A stretch of DNA of 64,000 bases from Diphasiastrum complanatum (Eukaryota; Streptophyta; Lycopodiopsida; Lycopodiales; Lycopodiaceae). A model generated the notes under the pieces. That model did no database searches. It was not told where the DNA came from and saw only the letters and a list, made by a program, of their open reading frames with translations. Below are positions 1-11,102 of the stretch, one piece after another (position 1 is the stretch's first letter; the number at the start of each line of letters is the position of its first letter). The translations under genes and the position numbers were made by a program. The stretch is taken from the NCBI GenBank assembly GCA_029204225.1, contig CM055100.1:11958789-12022788 (forward strand). The letters run 5' to 3'.

Positions 1-1604
1 GATTTGAGATTTTTGAAATTTTTTTCTATTACAAGCAGCTAGCCCTTACTCCAATTAAAAGTTCCTGCTGGATGCTGGACAAGGACCTGTACATCATATT
101 TTGGGCATAAGTGGCAGGGTAGGGTAATATAAAAACCAACATATGAAAGGAAATCTTGAACTGATACCTGAAAAGAAACTGTTTACTGATTTCCAAAATA
201 AATCCTTGTAATAATCATAATTGCAAGAATCATGAAAATGAAACAAATTGTGTTATGACTCATGAGGATGAAAGCTGAGCTCTTGAGCTGCTAATGTAAG
301 GACCCACGGTGCTTTCTGGTCAGACTCAGGACAAGAACATCTTGTGGTGATGACATGCAGATTGAACTCTACAGGCTATCAGGTAATAAGCTCAAGAGAT
401 TACTTTCAGGAACCAAGAATACATTTCAACGATGGAAAATCTAAGAAAACTATGCCTAGTGAGAAAGTTCCAGTGAATTGCTATTGCTGCAGCGAATTGT
501 TAACATAAATTTTTTTTGTGCAATTTTCTTACCAAAAGAAAGGAAAAAACAGCGATTCGTGAACATAATTTTTTTTTCCGTGAGATTTCTACCAAAAACA
601 ATAGTGATTTGCAGCGAATCTCTATTTTTTTTACAGCAATTTGCGATATCGAAGATGAAATTTCTTGAAGATGTGGGCTAAGGACATACTGACCAGGAAA
701 TTGGATTGCAATCTCAAATAGGTATGGGGAATGCGAACAAAAACATCCCTGATGAGATTTGAGGGTACATGAAAACGGGAATGGAGATACCATGCCATCC
801 ATGTTATATAACGAAAGCAAGGATGAACTTAATTATGAACTTTGTGCATTTTAGACTTCAACTCTATGCACGTGAACTCAAATTTGTAAAGTTTGAAATT
901 TGAAATTACATATTTTATTGGAAAGCATATTGTTGGATGATTTCTTCAATGGCGTTGCCGTTTTAGTATAAATGCCATACAAGATCATTCATATCAATGC
1001 CCAAGCATATCCTCATTTATGTAACTATCTCAATCAATTTGTAAACTTTGTGAGTTCTTGTGTGTGAACAATCAAATATATATGTGTTTGGTTGAAATTG
1101 ACTATCACAACAAGTGATTCATTGATATTGATCACATGAGCCAATAGACTAACATTGGTGCTACATTTAAAGTATCATTACCAAGAAAACTTGTTGCCCT
1201 TGTAGGCGGATAGTGGACGTGATCATTGCATAAGTGCTATCATTTACTTATTTGCAATACACAGGAGAATCTAAACTTATCTTGTTACAATGTCATACTT
1301 GATGTCAATTCTATACCAAAATTTCAATCTTCAGTACCAAGTAGTCATAAACGTTTAAGTCAATCAAGTGTTGTCAATGTAGGGAGTCTGCTTTGAAAAG
1401 ATTTAAAATAAAACCTAGTGCATAAAATAAAAGAAACAAAGCTAGATCTGTGGACCACACATAATTTTTTATCTTATTGTTATGGGAAAAAATTTTTGAG
1501 CTTATGCTAGCTAAATAAAGTTGAATATTCATGGCACAATTATTATTGCAGATTTTTTTTTTTTTTTTTTTTTGAAATATGATGATATCTATGTCATTTA
1601 TAGG
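1..1604. other. AT-rich region without recognisable gene
   Basis: I see no convincing coding sequence on either strand. Short open frames here are low-complexity and match nothing I know. A degenerate tandem triplication lies at about 490-660: the start CAGCGA recurs at 490, 550 and 612, each followed by AACATAA-like sequence and a T-run. Confidence 0.5.
490..660. repeat. Degenerate ~60-bp tandem repeat, three units
   Basis: Units begin with CAGCGA at 490, 550 and 612, so the period is 60-62 bp. The first two units share AACATAA, a long T-run and TACCAAAA in the same order. The third is shorter and more diverged. The short open frames across it are products of the repeat. Confidence 0.6.
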
Positions 1605-1800
1605 AGAGACATGACAAATAAACATGTGCGTGGACAAAGCATATAAGCTTGTGTGCTTGTAAATAGGGTGTATATGAGCCTCTGTGTGTGTGTGTGTGTG
1701 TGTACAAGACAAATAAGCTCTTGTGTGTAGACATGGCAAATAAGCTCGTGTGTAGATGTGGCAAATAAGCTCGTGTGTAGATGAAGCAAATAAGTTTGCA
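1605..1800. repeat. Minisatellite (25-27 bp) with embedded (TG)n
   Basis: The unit core CAAATAAGCT occurs at 1710, 1737, 1762 and 1787 (spacing 27, 25, 25). Diverged units lie upstream from about 1607. A (TG)n tract at 1683-1703 sits inside. The His/Thr-rich frames read on the minus strand are repeat artefacts. Confidence 0.8.
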
Positions 1801-2500
1801 GCATAAAGAATATGATGGATAAACATCCATCTAAAGTAGAAAGGGACAAGGACAAAGCAAAGCAAGAGACTACTGATTGATGTGCTAGAGGATTGGGAAC
1901 TAAGTTGTTCACATATAAAAATGTGGAAGCCAATAAAAAGCCATGATTTCTCTACATGTGGCTATGTTGGCTAGGAGATTTAGCGTTGGATTACTTGTGC
2001 AAGAGATGAATGATGTTGAGGAAATCGCAACACGTAGTATTCTCTTGGTAAGCCTTCACCTTCTCACTTGAAACCTGAAGTAAGCCAAACACCTCCATTA
2101 TGAAACTACTATACTTTTCTTGAAATAGGATTTTATTTATCAAGACAGAGCACATCGAATCTCAATTTCTACTAATCCGATGACAATTTTTTTGGGACTA
2201 ACTTAAAAAAGAGTAATTTTTTTTGGTATTTTTTAGATCACCTTTTTTTAGGCCAAAACCATGGTGTTTTTATAATTAATCTCTAAATTATATCCAAAAA
2301 AAATGTCAAAAAATGCATATTATCAATAGAGCACTACAAGTTTTTTTCACAAACTTCATAAAACCATCATAATTAGAAATAAAACAACATTTCAAGACAA
2401 CACAAATTGTATCAAGAAATACAAAAGGACTTGCATTATATTTACATATTACTTTTTCAAAGTACATTTTCTAAGGAATTTTCATTAATGCCTCTCAATT
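1801..2500. other. Non-coding stretch, nothing recognised
   Basis: This AT-rich sequence has frequent stops in all frames and long A and T runs. I see no gene, tRNA or terminal-repeat structure. Confidence 0.4.
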
Positions 2501-2502
2501 CA

Positions 2503-3144
2503 GAATGACATATTCTGAACACGCTCGTTTTCAATTGATGAACTGGAATACCCGTCTTCTTCATCCGAGTCAACTAGCATATCTTCCTCAAAATCAACGT
2601 CCAATGTCGACAAGAAACCTTATAAGTCAACTTTTCTTTATTGCTGATGAGTTGAGGATGATGGTTGTCCCATTAATCCAAGTTGTTCTTTCAATATGGC
2701 TATAGTTGACTTTCGTAGATGATTGGTCATTGTTGACTTAGAATTAAAAGCCAAAACATCTACATCTTATAAATTCAAATCATCGACCCTTGGTTGATTT
2801 TTAGGCAATTGTTTTTTCTTGCCTTTTGGATCTATTTATAACATTACCTTTCCAGAAAAGCATTCGTTGAAGTGGCGCAACTAGTGGACTTGTAGTATTT
2901 TTGTTTGGTTACTATTTTGAATGAATCCAAGCACTCTGGCAATCTTAAATGGATGTCTTTTGCTATTTTTTGAGGCTAGAAGTGCAACATGACTTCCAAT
3001 TTGAATTTCATGTAGATTGCCGCACCACTTCATTTTTGCAGCTTTTATAATTTGCCTATTTTTTCTTGAGCCCACATAAATTTCTCGTTCCTCGCCTTGC
3101 ACAAGTTGCAATAAATAATTATCGTAGAGAAGATTTGAAGTCAA
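2503..3144 (-). pseudogene. Decayed ORF of unknown function
   Basis: The best-preserved part is an 87-codon frame at 2881-3144, basic and with a compact middle (GSHVALLASKNSKRHPFKIARVLGF). Downstream on the same strand coding potential seems to continue through stops and frame changes. It ends near 2503 in a very acidic, Ser-rich tail (DFEEDMLVDSDEEDGYSS). The small 'GSHVAL...RVLG' module loosely resembles C-terminal regions of some integrase-type proteins of domesticated or DNA transposons, but I cannot assign a family. Several stops and at least one frame change make it a probable pseudogene. No promoter or intron is evident. Confidence 0.3.
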
Positions 3145-4532
3145 TTATAGTTGAAGCTCCTAACTTATAAGACCAATGAGATTCTTCAGTTGATGATGCA
3201 TTTTCAAGGTTGAGCAAATTGATTTATTGTTCTTCGAAAAAGTCCATCCGCCAATGTTGATCAAATTCATCAAAAAAAAAAAAAACCTGCTTGATTACTT
3301 TATTCCAAAAAATTTAATGAGGCGAATGGATCAACCTCATGATGTTTTCCATGCGCCTTTTGTTCTTCTAGCATGGACTTTTAAGGGAGACAATACAACA
3401 AGCTTGGTTTGAACTTCCTAAGATAAACCTTTGGGTCTCCACCACAAGGGCCATGAAAACCATAAATTTTTTCATTCTCAACATCAATACAAAACCAAAA
3501 AGCACAATTGCTTAAATAAGAGAAATGTCCTACCAATGTGAACACTCAATTAAATTTTCTAGAGGAAAACAAAATTACAAACATCTCTAGATCTCTCATA
3601 TTCAAGAATTGGAAGAATACATTAAGGTTTTTTTTAACCACTAGAATCAAAGAGGCTCTCACTTAGAGAACCATACATTTTGCTACATAGCTTCCAATGA
3701 CCTAAAAATTGACTTTATGATGCACCTTGAAGTCAGCTACAACTTGCCTCACGTTCTAATTCTTGTTAATGAGCTATTTGTTGGACACTTTGCAAGAGTT
3801 ACATACATGCACCTGATACCAAAAATTTTGCTCCTACTTTATTGTGACATATCTAATACTATAGGGTTTTGAGTTTATGAGCCATATAAGCAATCTGGCT
3901 GTACTTTTTTAATCGTATGTAAGTAGTGAAAAACAGAGTGTGGATCTTAGTTTTCTCGCTTACCAATTTGTGGTACCAAATATTGTATGTAGGCTATTAC
4001 TTTATTAATCTATAATAATGTAGGTTGTTTGTGGTTGGTCTGCCTCCGGAAGGAATTTACAAGACAAATCATTGTGCTCACGTGAGTGTTTATGTTTGTG
4101 TATGATCTTTTGAACTATATAGATTCAATTTAGCATTGCTCTATAATTAAGTTGTGTTATAATCAACATAGTGAACAATGGTCAAGGCTACAAAGAATAA
4201 GATGTTCTTGAGACTTGACAAAGAACTACTTCAATTCGCATTCCTTCAGAACAAATGGGAGCTCAATATGAGTGTTTTTCAATGTGGATCATATTATCAA
4301 GATTTCCCAAAAACAGATACTAAAAAGTGTATCAACAAGCATTTGAGGATCTTATAGAGCCCCACAAGAAATCTCTAAAACATAAAGCGGTCTCGACAAC
4401 AAAACCAAAATGCAGGATTTGAGACCACTCATAAGGATTTTTTTTTGTGAATGTGACTATTATGAGAACATTCTATTATTAAGAGCACAAGAGAAGTGAG
4501 GGAGATGCTATCATAGGAAGAAATTTTACATT
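3145..4532. other. Region without recognisable gene
   Basis: Both strands carry only short open frames of biased composition. I see no domain, RNA gene or paired terminal repeat. It ends at the (GA)n microsatellite. Confidence 0.4.
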
Positions 4533-5286
<754 letters not shown>

Positions 5287-5574
5287 CTATGTGAGAATTA
5301 ACAAAAGCAATATGAGGTCATAAGCTACTGCAGATGCAAATAATAGACGTAGGGACGAATGTTTGACGACATGAGAGAAAGTTTCAGAATAGTCAATACC
5401 ATATCTCTGAGAGAAACCCTTCGCTACTAGTCTTGCCTTGTATTTCGTCACATTTCCATCTGGTCCGTATTTGAGCTTGAAGACCCATTTGCATTTGACA
5501 GTCTTGCACTTATGTGGTAATGGCTCCAACGTCCATACCTGGTTCTTCCTCATGGACTCCATCTCTTCGTTCAT
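5287..5574 (-). pseudogene. Copia-1 reverse transcriptase, N-terminal fragment
   Basis: About 95 residues match the start of copia RT. The frame opens with an NEEM...W block, then [23 protein letters not shown] and [16 protein letters not shown]. These are the fingers-domain motifs that precede the catalytic YVDD. The frame ends just after the position where 'MDVKTAFLNG' would be expected, so no catalytic aspartates survive. It lies immediately downstream of the integrase C-terminal frame, separated by one stop. Confidence 0.85.
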
Positions 5575-5595
5575 GGCTTGGATCCATCTGTCCTT

Positions 5596-6303
5596 TCATG
5601 GACCTTTAATCGCCTCCTTGAAAGTCTGTGGTTCGCCACTGAACCCGCAGAACTCTTCTGATGTGGAAGCTGAGCTGCCTGGCACATACCTTGTTGGCGC
5701 TCTTCGTGGTCTTGTCGACCTTCTGGGAGATCCTCCTGAAACAGCTATGCCTTTGCCCTTTTCTGCTCTGCTCGGTCCAGAACCATCTTGGTTTACAGGA
5801 ACTATGGTGACAGGTTGCCTCTCGAATCTTTCTTCGTCAGATTTGTCGCTCAAATGGGAGACAACTCGAAAATCTTCGTTTTCGTGTTCGTCTGCTGCTC
5901 CCTCTATCACTGGTGGCAGGTCATAGTACTGTCTCTCCAGAACTTTGTAGCTGACAGGATCATCATTGGCCATTGGCCTACTCTCATCAAATCTGACATC
6001 TCTCACTGTTTTCATAGAGTTCGTGTCTGGCATGTAGATTCTGTAGTATGACGAATTGTTGCCATAACCTACCAGAAATCTCTGTCTTATGAGCTTATCA
6101 GAAATATGTGCATAAGCTACACAACCAAAGATTCTGATGTGAGACAGGTTGGCCTTTCTACCCCAACATAGCTCATGTGGTGTCGTGTGAGGAACACCAG
6201 ACTTACATGTCCTGTTCTGGATGTATGCCGCTATAGCTAATGCTTCAGCCCACAGTGCCCTTGGAGCCTTCGAGTAGGCCATCATGCATCTGGCTACTTC
6301 CAT
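5596..6303 (-). pseudogene. Copia-1 integrase C-terminal half and linker
   Basis: This 235-codon frame continues the integrase: MEVARCMM...ALWAEALAIAAYIQNR, then HELCWGRKANLSHIRIFGC, the conserved post-catalytic segment of copia integrase. A Ser/Pro/Arg-rich linker (SGGSPRRSTRPRRAP) leads toward RT. One in-frame stop just upstream separates it from the preceding integrase frame, whose HNGVAE block carries the catalytic Glu. The product would be nuclear and join cDNA to host DNA, but the interruptions make it inactive. Confidence 0.85.
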
Positions 6304-6318
6304 TAGGGTCCTGTTCTT

Positions 6319-6771
6319 TCATTCAGCAACACCATTGTGCTGCGGACTGTAGGCTGCAGTTCTTCTGTGAATGATACCATGATCATTGCAGAAGTCAGTG
6401 AAGCGATTCGAGATATATTCGCCATCTCGATATGTTTCTGCTTCACCTTGCTGCTTGTACATCTCTCTACCCAATTCACATATTCTATGAATTATCGAGC
6501 ACTTCAAATTTATTCTGAATAAAGTACACTCTGGCAAATCATCAATGAAAGTTATATAATATTTCAAACCTCCTACTGAGATCACGTTGAATGGTCCACA
6601 GATGTCAGAATGCACTAGCTCCAAAATCTTTGTCGTTCTGTAGGAGTCTTTGACGAATGGAGTGCGTGACATCTTGCCTTTCAAACATGCATCACAGGTG
6701 GTCGAACTGGTTGCATTCGAGATGCTGACCCCTATTATTGCTCCATGATGACTTGCCTGATAAAGTGGCAT
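6319..6771 (-). pseudogene. Copia-1 integrase core (pre-integrase to catalytic Glu)
   Basis: Motifs in order: CDACLKGKMSRTPF (zinc-binding/pre-integrase end), HSDICGPF with the first catalytic Asp, YYITFIDD, and SPQHNGVAE with the catalytic Glu. The block that should read like 'RSDNGGEY' instead reads YRDGEYIS, and sequence around it is scrambled, so the second Asp context is damaged. Conserved family order with neighbours on both sides makes the identification firm. Activity is unlikely. Confidence 0.85.
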
Positions 6772-6798
6772 TGAGTTTATGTGGCAGAGTCTTCTGTA

Positions 6799-7472
6799 CT
6801 ACAGAGTGTCTGGTGAGTCGTCATGAGTCTGATGCACCTGATCTTCAAGTAGACGTACCTTCAGATGATTGTTATCTTCCCTTCTGCCTTGAGCGATGAG
6901 AGTATTGGTACTGGCGTCAATCACGTTATATGCTTCATTAGAAAACATCACACGCATCCCTGCATCTACTATTCTTGCTACAGAGAGCAAGTCTTGTTGC
7001 AGAGTAGGCACGAACAGAATGTCTTCGAGTCGTCTGTCTCTGCCGTTGGTGTTGAGCCATAGTGAACCAATGCCGTTCACTTGATGTTTAGATCCATCTC
7101 CAAGAACTATGAATCTTGAAGGATCTACACTTCTGAAATCAAACATTATCCGTCTTGATGTCACGAAGTGTGAGGTGGCTCTTGAATCTAGGATCACCTC
7201 ATGTGTGTCAGACGTTGATGCTGCACACACATCTTCATAGATGTAGGTAGTCAAACAACTTCTGTTCGTTCTTTCTTCGCCATCTTTGAGCTCTCGGGCT
7301 CCTCGATATGGGATGAACTATTAATGTTCTCCTGTCTATTCTGTGCTGATTTGTTCCTTGGGTTTTGGGGGCAATCCATGGCCACGTGAACCTTCTTATG
7401 GCAATGGTTACACTCAATCTTGGGATTGAGCCAGCAGGTATCTACTGTATGCCCGTCTCTTCTGCATCTCAC
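6799..7472 (-). pseudogene. Copia-1 zinc knuckles and aspartic protease
   Basis: The 7251-7472 frame has a CCHC zinc knuckle CNHCHKKVHVAMDC and an upstream CRRDGHTVDTC half-knuckle, typical of the gag nucleocapsid. The 6799-7254 frame is the retropepsin domain: VILDSRATSHFV replaces the usual DSGATSH active-site block, followed by GDGSKHQVNGIGS and FVPTLQQDLLSV. The Gly-to-Arg change in the DSG triad should abolish proteolysis. One frame change separates the two parts. Confidence 0.85.
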
Positions 7473-7635
7473 ACAAGTTTTCTTGTCTGCACCTTGTTGT
7501 TTCGAACTCCCTTTGGTATTCCAGTTGCCCTTGCTTATTCCCTCTGCTTGCTGGTCACGATCATGCCTTTAATTGGACTCCCTCTTAGGCTTAAATTGCT
7601 TCTTTGATTTTTCTTTGTTGCCATAGAGAGCCTAG

Positions 7636-8243
7636 TCAGAACCATCTTTGTGATCCAGATGTTCTCTGGCCTTGACTTCCTCTCGAATCTCGGCAATCGC
7701 CTTTTTGAGGTTTAGCGGCGGGATCTTTCGCGAGCAGGGTTCGTGCCATCTGGAAAGATCTGGGCAAGGTTCTCAACAGATACATGAGCTGCTTCTCAGC
7801 TGACACTACATTCTCTGCTCCAGAGTTATGTAGTGATAGAAACAGATCTTTCATCTTTCTTATGAAAGAGGTGAGGTCTTTTCCATCCCACTACAAATTC
7901 GTCAGTTGATCTTCCAGCATCATGATCTGACTTCTTGATTTCGTCTGAAATCTAGTGAGTAATGCATCCCACATCTCTTTAGCCTTGGAGAGTGTAGCCA
8001 GGTCAAGTGTGAGACTATCTTCGATGGAAGATGATAGCAAGGCTACTGCCTTGTCATTTTTCTCCCTCCATTCGCGTAGCTCCTTGTCTGTTGTTGTAGG
8101 CATTTCTTTTGTGCCATCCACCCAGGGGAAGAGTCTTTCACCCTTGAGTATCAAAGATGGCTTAACTTTTCAGACTAGAAAGTTAGATCCTGAAGAATCA
8201 ATTATCGTGTAGATCTTGCTCTGTATGCTGCTGATTGAAGCCA
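7636..8243 (-). pseudogene. Copia-1 gag capsid region
   Basis: The frames at 7891-8154 and 7636-7854, plus the stretch from an ATG near 8243 (MASISSIQ), give a copia gag of the UBN2/retrotran_gag type. Blocks: LKGERLFPWVDGTKEM, LREWREKNDKAVALLSSSI, AKEMWDALLTRFQTKS, then QLMYLLRTLPRSFQM. Stops near 8170, 7890 and 7855 interrupt it. Gag would assemble cytoplasmic virus-like particles around element RNA. Confidence 0.8.
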
Positions 8244-8345
8244 TTGCTTCTTGAAGTCTGTTTCCTTGTTGATGGTTGATTGTCTGAATGCTTGGCCTCT
8301 TGGAGCTGATAGCTACTTTGGCTATGTTAGAATTTGACAGGGTGC

Positions 8346-8357
8346 GCTCTGATACCA
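8346..8357 (-). promoter_or_regulatory. Copia-1 primer-binding site (tRNA-iMet)
   Basis: The minus strand reads TGGTATCAGAGC, the canonical plant copia PBS complementary to the 3' end of initiator tRNA-Met. It lies one base inside the proposed LTR end and upstream of gag, so it fixes element orientation. Confidence 0.9.
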
Positions 8358-8358
8358 C

Positions 8359-9049
8359 TGTTGATTGTGATGACTGATGAATTTGTCGGCTTCGCGAAAC
8401 TTTCGCATAGGCGAATCAAGCACGGCTCTCTTCGTCTCAGATGGAGTTCAGAGGAGATCACTAGACACTGCCAGCTGAATCACTACTTCAGTCCTCCAAA
8501 GTGTAGTCAGTCACTACTGATCTATGCTCATAAATTAATATAGCATTCAACATGGTTTCAACCAAAGTGCGAAATTCAAAATGAACAAGAAGAAACTCAG
8601 ACACGTGATTAACAACAGAAACATTTTTGAGATCAGACATAACACGAATTTATATGTGCACGAAGGCTACAATATCATCTATTGATTTCTTTTCTCTGAT
8701 TCTTTGAGCACTACGTGCATATTCATGTAGTGCATTGGCGTGAGAGAAACACGGTTCTCTCACGAGTAATTGTCTCGCTTTACTAGCGGACAGTTGGATC
8801 TTCGGATCCTAGACCGAATTGTCTTCGCACGCAGGCAGACAAGTATTCAGTATTTTTTGTCTTGATTGCTTACTAGCATCAGACTATTACGTTATTACAC
8901 TATGTGTATTTTGTTGATCTATATGTCAAGTATCATCTAGTAAGCATGGTCGCTCTATGTAAATCTAAGATTAGAGTGATTAAGCAACTAGTCAGGGAGT
9001 TACAAGAGTGGCAGATTAGCCACAACCTAGGAAGTATTTGTTGACGTCA
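8359..9049 (-). repeat. Copia-1 5' LTR (outer boundary tentative)
   Basis: The inner boundary is set by the PBS: the LTR starts TGTTGATTG on the plus strand. The outer end at TTGACGTCA (9049) is the best TG...CA candidate but has no second LTR for confirmation. The interior holds no open frame and ends in a typical minus-strand leader-like segment. Confidence 0.45.
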
Positions 9050-9226
9050 TGCCATCAGATCAGATCTCTGTACTTCTGGATACTTGTGTGATCTTAGCTG
9101 GTACTCTTTGGAGCGTGAGAGCAAAACGGGTTTCGTTTTGCTCGTATGCCTTTCTCTCGTACTGGACTGCAAAGGAATCTCGTTCGTGGATCTTTGCTCT
9201 ACTAATGTCATGTCCTCCAATGGCCT

Positions 9227-9837
9227 CTACTTTTCGGAGGGGATATATCTATGCCTTGGGGGATATTTTTTTTGGAATTCCAAAAATTCCTCCTCTATAG
9301 GCAAAGTTTTTTCATAGGCTTTAGATTTTTCAATCATGGCCTCCAAGGCCTCATTGCTAGGTTTCCAATTGCCATCTTTATCATAATCTATCTCACTTTC
9401 AAGGTCATCATATGAGTAATCAACAATGTCAGAAAACTCAAATAAATTTTGAGCGAAAATTGAGAGGATTTCATCCTCTCTAAAATTAAAAACATCTTCT
9501 ATATAATTAAATGAAATATAACTTTCATTATTTATAAAATATAAGGGAACATCGAGTAGAGTTAATTGATTAACAGGAGTTGCAGATGGAAGAGAATCAG
9601 AGAGGATTATAGAACAAGGGAAATTTTTTTGATAATTTGAAGCCATAGTTCAACTTCGACCCCTATATCAGTATCTGCATCATCTACATCAACTGGAGTA
9701 GGTGCAGATTTTGGAAAGGGTCGCGTCAATTTGATATCATGAGATAGGTTGAAATTTTTTTGCTTAAAGTTCTTACAGTTCTCTACATCCATGCGATAGT
9801 GATACAACACGTTCGAGACAAACTTCTTACGAACCAC
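9227..9837 (-). pseudogene. Unrecognised acidic ORF pair
   Basis: Two overlapping minus-strand frames, 9607-9837 (76 codons) and 9227-9646 (139 codons), read like one coding region split by a frameshift near 9630. The first part is basic (KNFKQKNFNLSHDIKLTR). The second is acidic with YDDLESEIDYDKDG and a predicted helix EALEAMIEKSKAYEKTL. I recognise no family. It is divergently placed next to the H3-like ORF, and its codon use is not repeat-like, which suggests a real former gene. Confidence 0.4.
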
Positions 9838-9967
9838 AATTACTCGCGCGTGCCCATCCGCTACTAGGTATCAGTTTTGTAGAGCTCAAGTATCAGTTCG
9901 ACGCGCTCTACCTGAGTTCTGATCTTGGGTTCACCTTCTTCGCGCGCTGATCCGATATTGGTCATTA

Positions 9968-10752
9968 ATGGCACAGACGGGTAGAGAAGTTCACAACCAT
10001 CACCTCGTCCACCACCACCACCTCCTAGGACAAGGGGCAGAAGAAGAGACCCACTCTGGCTCAAGGATATTCGAAAGCTACAGAAGACAAATAATCTTAT
10101 GATTCTGAAAGCTCACATATAGAGATCCATTAGGCAGGTTACAAGAAGTCTATCTACAGATGTGAGATGGACAGTAACGGCAATTGAGGCACTGCACACT
10201 GCATATGAGGATTTACAGGTGAAATTTTTTTCTGATACTGTTGTTGCAGCTGTCCATGCCAAGAGGGTGACCATCATGCCCAAGGATTTCAACATTGTGT
10301 TTAGGCTTTGGGACACATATGACAAATTTGCAGAATACTTTAGACCTGCTCCCTCCTCTCCTCCAAAACAAGATTCAGAGAGGAGAAAACGAAAGCAATC
10401 TCAACCATCCCGGCTTGTTATTCATCTACAGAGCGGGAAGAGGAGGTCTCTTGACCCTCCAAATAAAGCGAGGGATTTTTCCAAGCCATCTCCTATGGAT
10501 GAAATTCTTTCTTCTAGGCATTCTCCTCCCAATTCTCCTCCTCCCAGAACTCCATCTTTAACATCTCCTGCTAAATCTTCCTTTCCTAATAAATCTCCTT
10601 CTCCTACCCCCATAAATATTAGCTCCTCTCCACCTGTTCTAGGAAATGATTTAGATGATTTTGTTAATGTAAAGGTAGAATCAATTTTGAATGACAATTC
10701 TTTTTCTGGTTTATATGTATTACTTCTGTCACCCCCTACACTTGCCTTGTAA
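9968..10752 (+). pseudogene. Histone H3-fold ORF fused to Pro/Ser-rich tail
   Basis: Translation from about 9985 gives a Pro/Arg-rich N-tail, then IRKLQKTNNLMI (H3 alpha-N), an in-frame TAG at 10120-10122, SIRQVTRSLSTDVRWT (alpha-1/loop 1), AIEALHTAYEDL (alpha-2) and HAKRVTIMPKD (loop 2), the last identical to canonical H3. An ATG at 9968 reads MAQTGRE, reminiscent of the H3 start, but is one base out of frame. W after loop 1 and FSD in alpha-2 recall centromeric H3, whereas loop-1 length is canonical. Instead of ending after alpha-3, the frame runs on for ~130 Ser/Pro/Lys-rich residues. It is intronless across the fold. I call it a pseudogene because of the stop and frame break. Confidence 0.7.
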
Positions 10753-11102
10753 ATACTCCTCAATATGTACAGTATGACCAATTGTTAAACACGTATCTTA
10801 AAGGTTTAGGTCCTCGATACAGTTTTAGGATGCCGAAGACCAATGTTGGTCTCTCTCTTTCTATTTTAGACACAGGTGAATTAGAAAGTAGGGATAAAAT
10901 GCTAAGTGACAATGTAGGAGGTGGGGCCATTCAATATTGGATAGAGTTTTTCCAGACCTCATTGTTTATAGATGTAGCATTGTTTCCCCTTCAATTCATG
11001 GCTGCATTTGATTATCCTGATTTCAAAAGTCTGCACGATGATATTCTTGAGAATTTATACCAAAATCTTGATCAAGTGGCTTCCAAATATTTTTGCATTT
11101 AA
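10707..11102 (+). pseudogene. Possible second domain of the H3-fusion ORF, unknown family
   Basis: Frame 3 opens before the end of the H3/Pro-rich frame and continues to a stop at 11102. It includes the segments TPQYVQYDQLLNTYLKGLG, SLSILDTGELESRDKMLSD, GGAIQYWIEFFQTSLFID and FKSLHDDILENLYQNL. A single frameshift near 10690-10720 would join it to the upstream ORF. The helical, hydrophobic composition looks like a folded protein, but I cannot name a family. Its 3' end overlaps the 3' end of the convergent minus-strand gene by about 80 bp. Confidence 0.4.

Larger units (their letters stand above)
5287..9049 (-). mobile_element. Copia-1: 3'-truncated Ty1/copia retrotransposon
   Basis: Read on the minus strand, the order is 5' LTR, tRNA-Met primer-binding site, gag, zinc knuckles, protease, integrase, then the start of RT, which is the copia order (integrase before RT). 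The element stops within RT near 5287, so most RT, all RNase H and the 3' LTR are missing. Remaining ORFs have a handful of stops and frameshifts, so it is relatively well preserved. Confidence 0.85.

Noticed and set aside
1374-1933. Overlapping His/Thr-rich minus-strand ORFs up to 163 codons
   Set aside because: They read through the TG tract and 25-27-bp minisatellite in several frames at once, typical of repeats rather than genes.
5438-5926. 162-codon plus-strand ORF
   Set aside because: Shadow of the Copia-1 integrase/RT coding strand.
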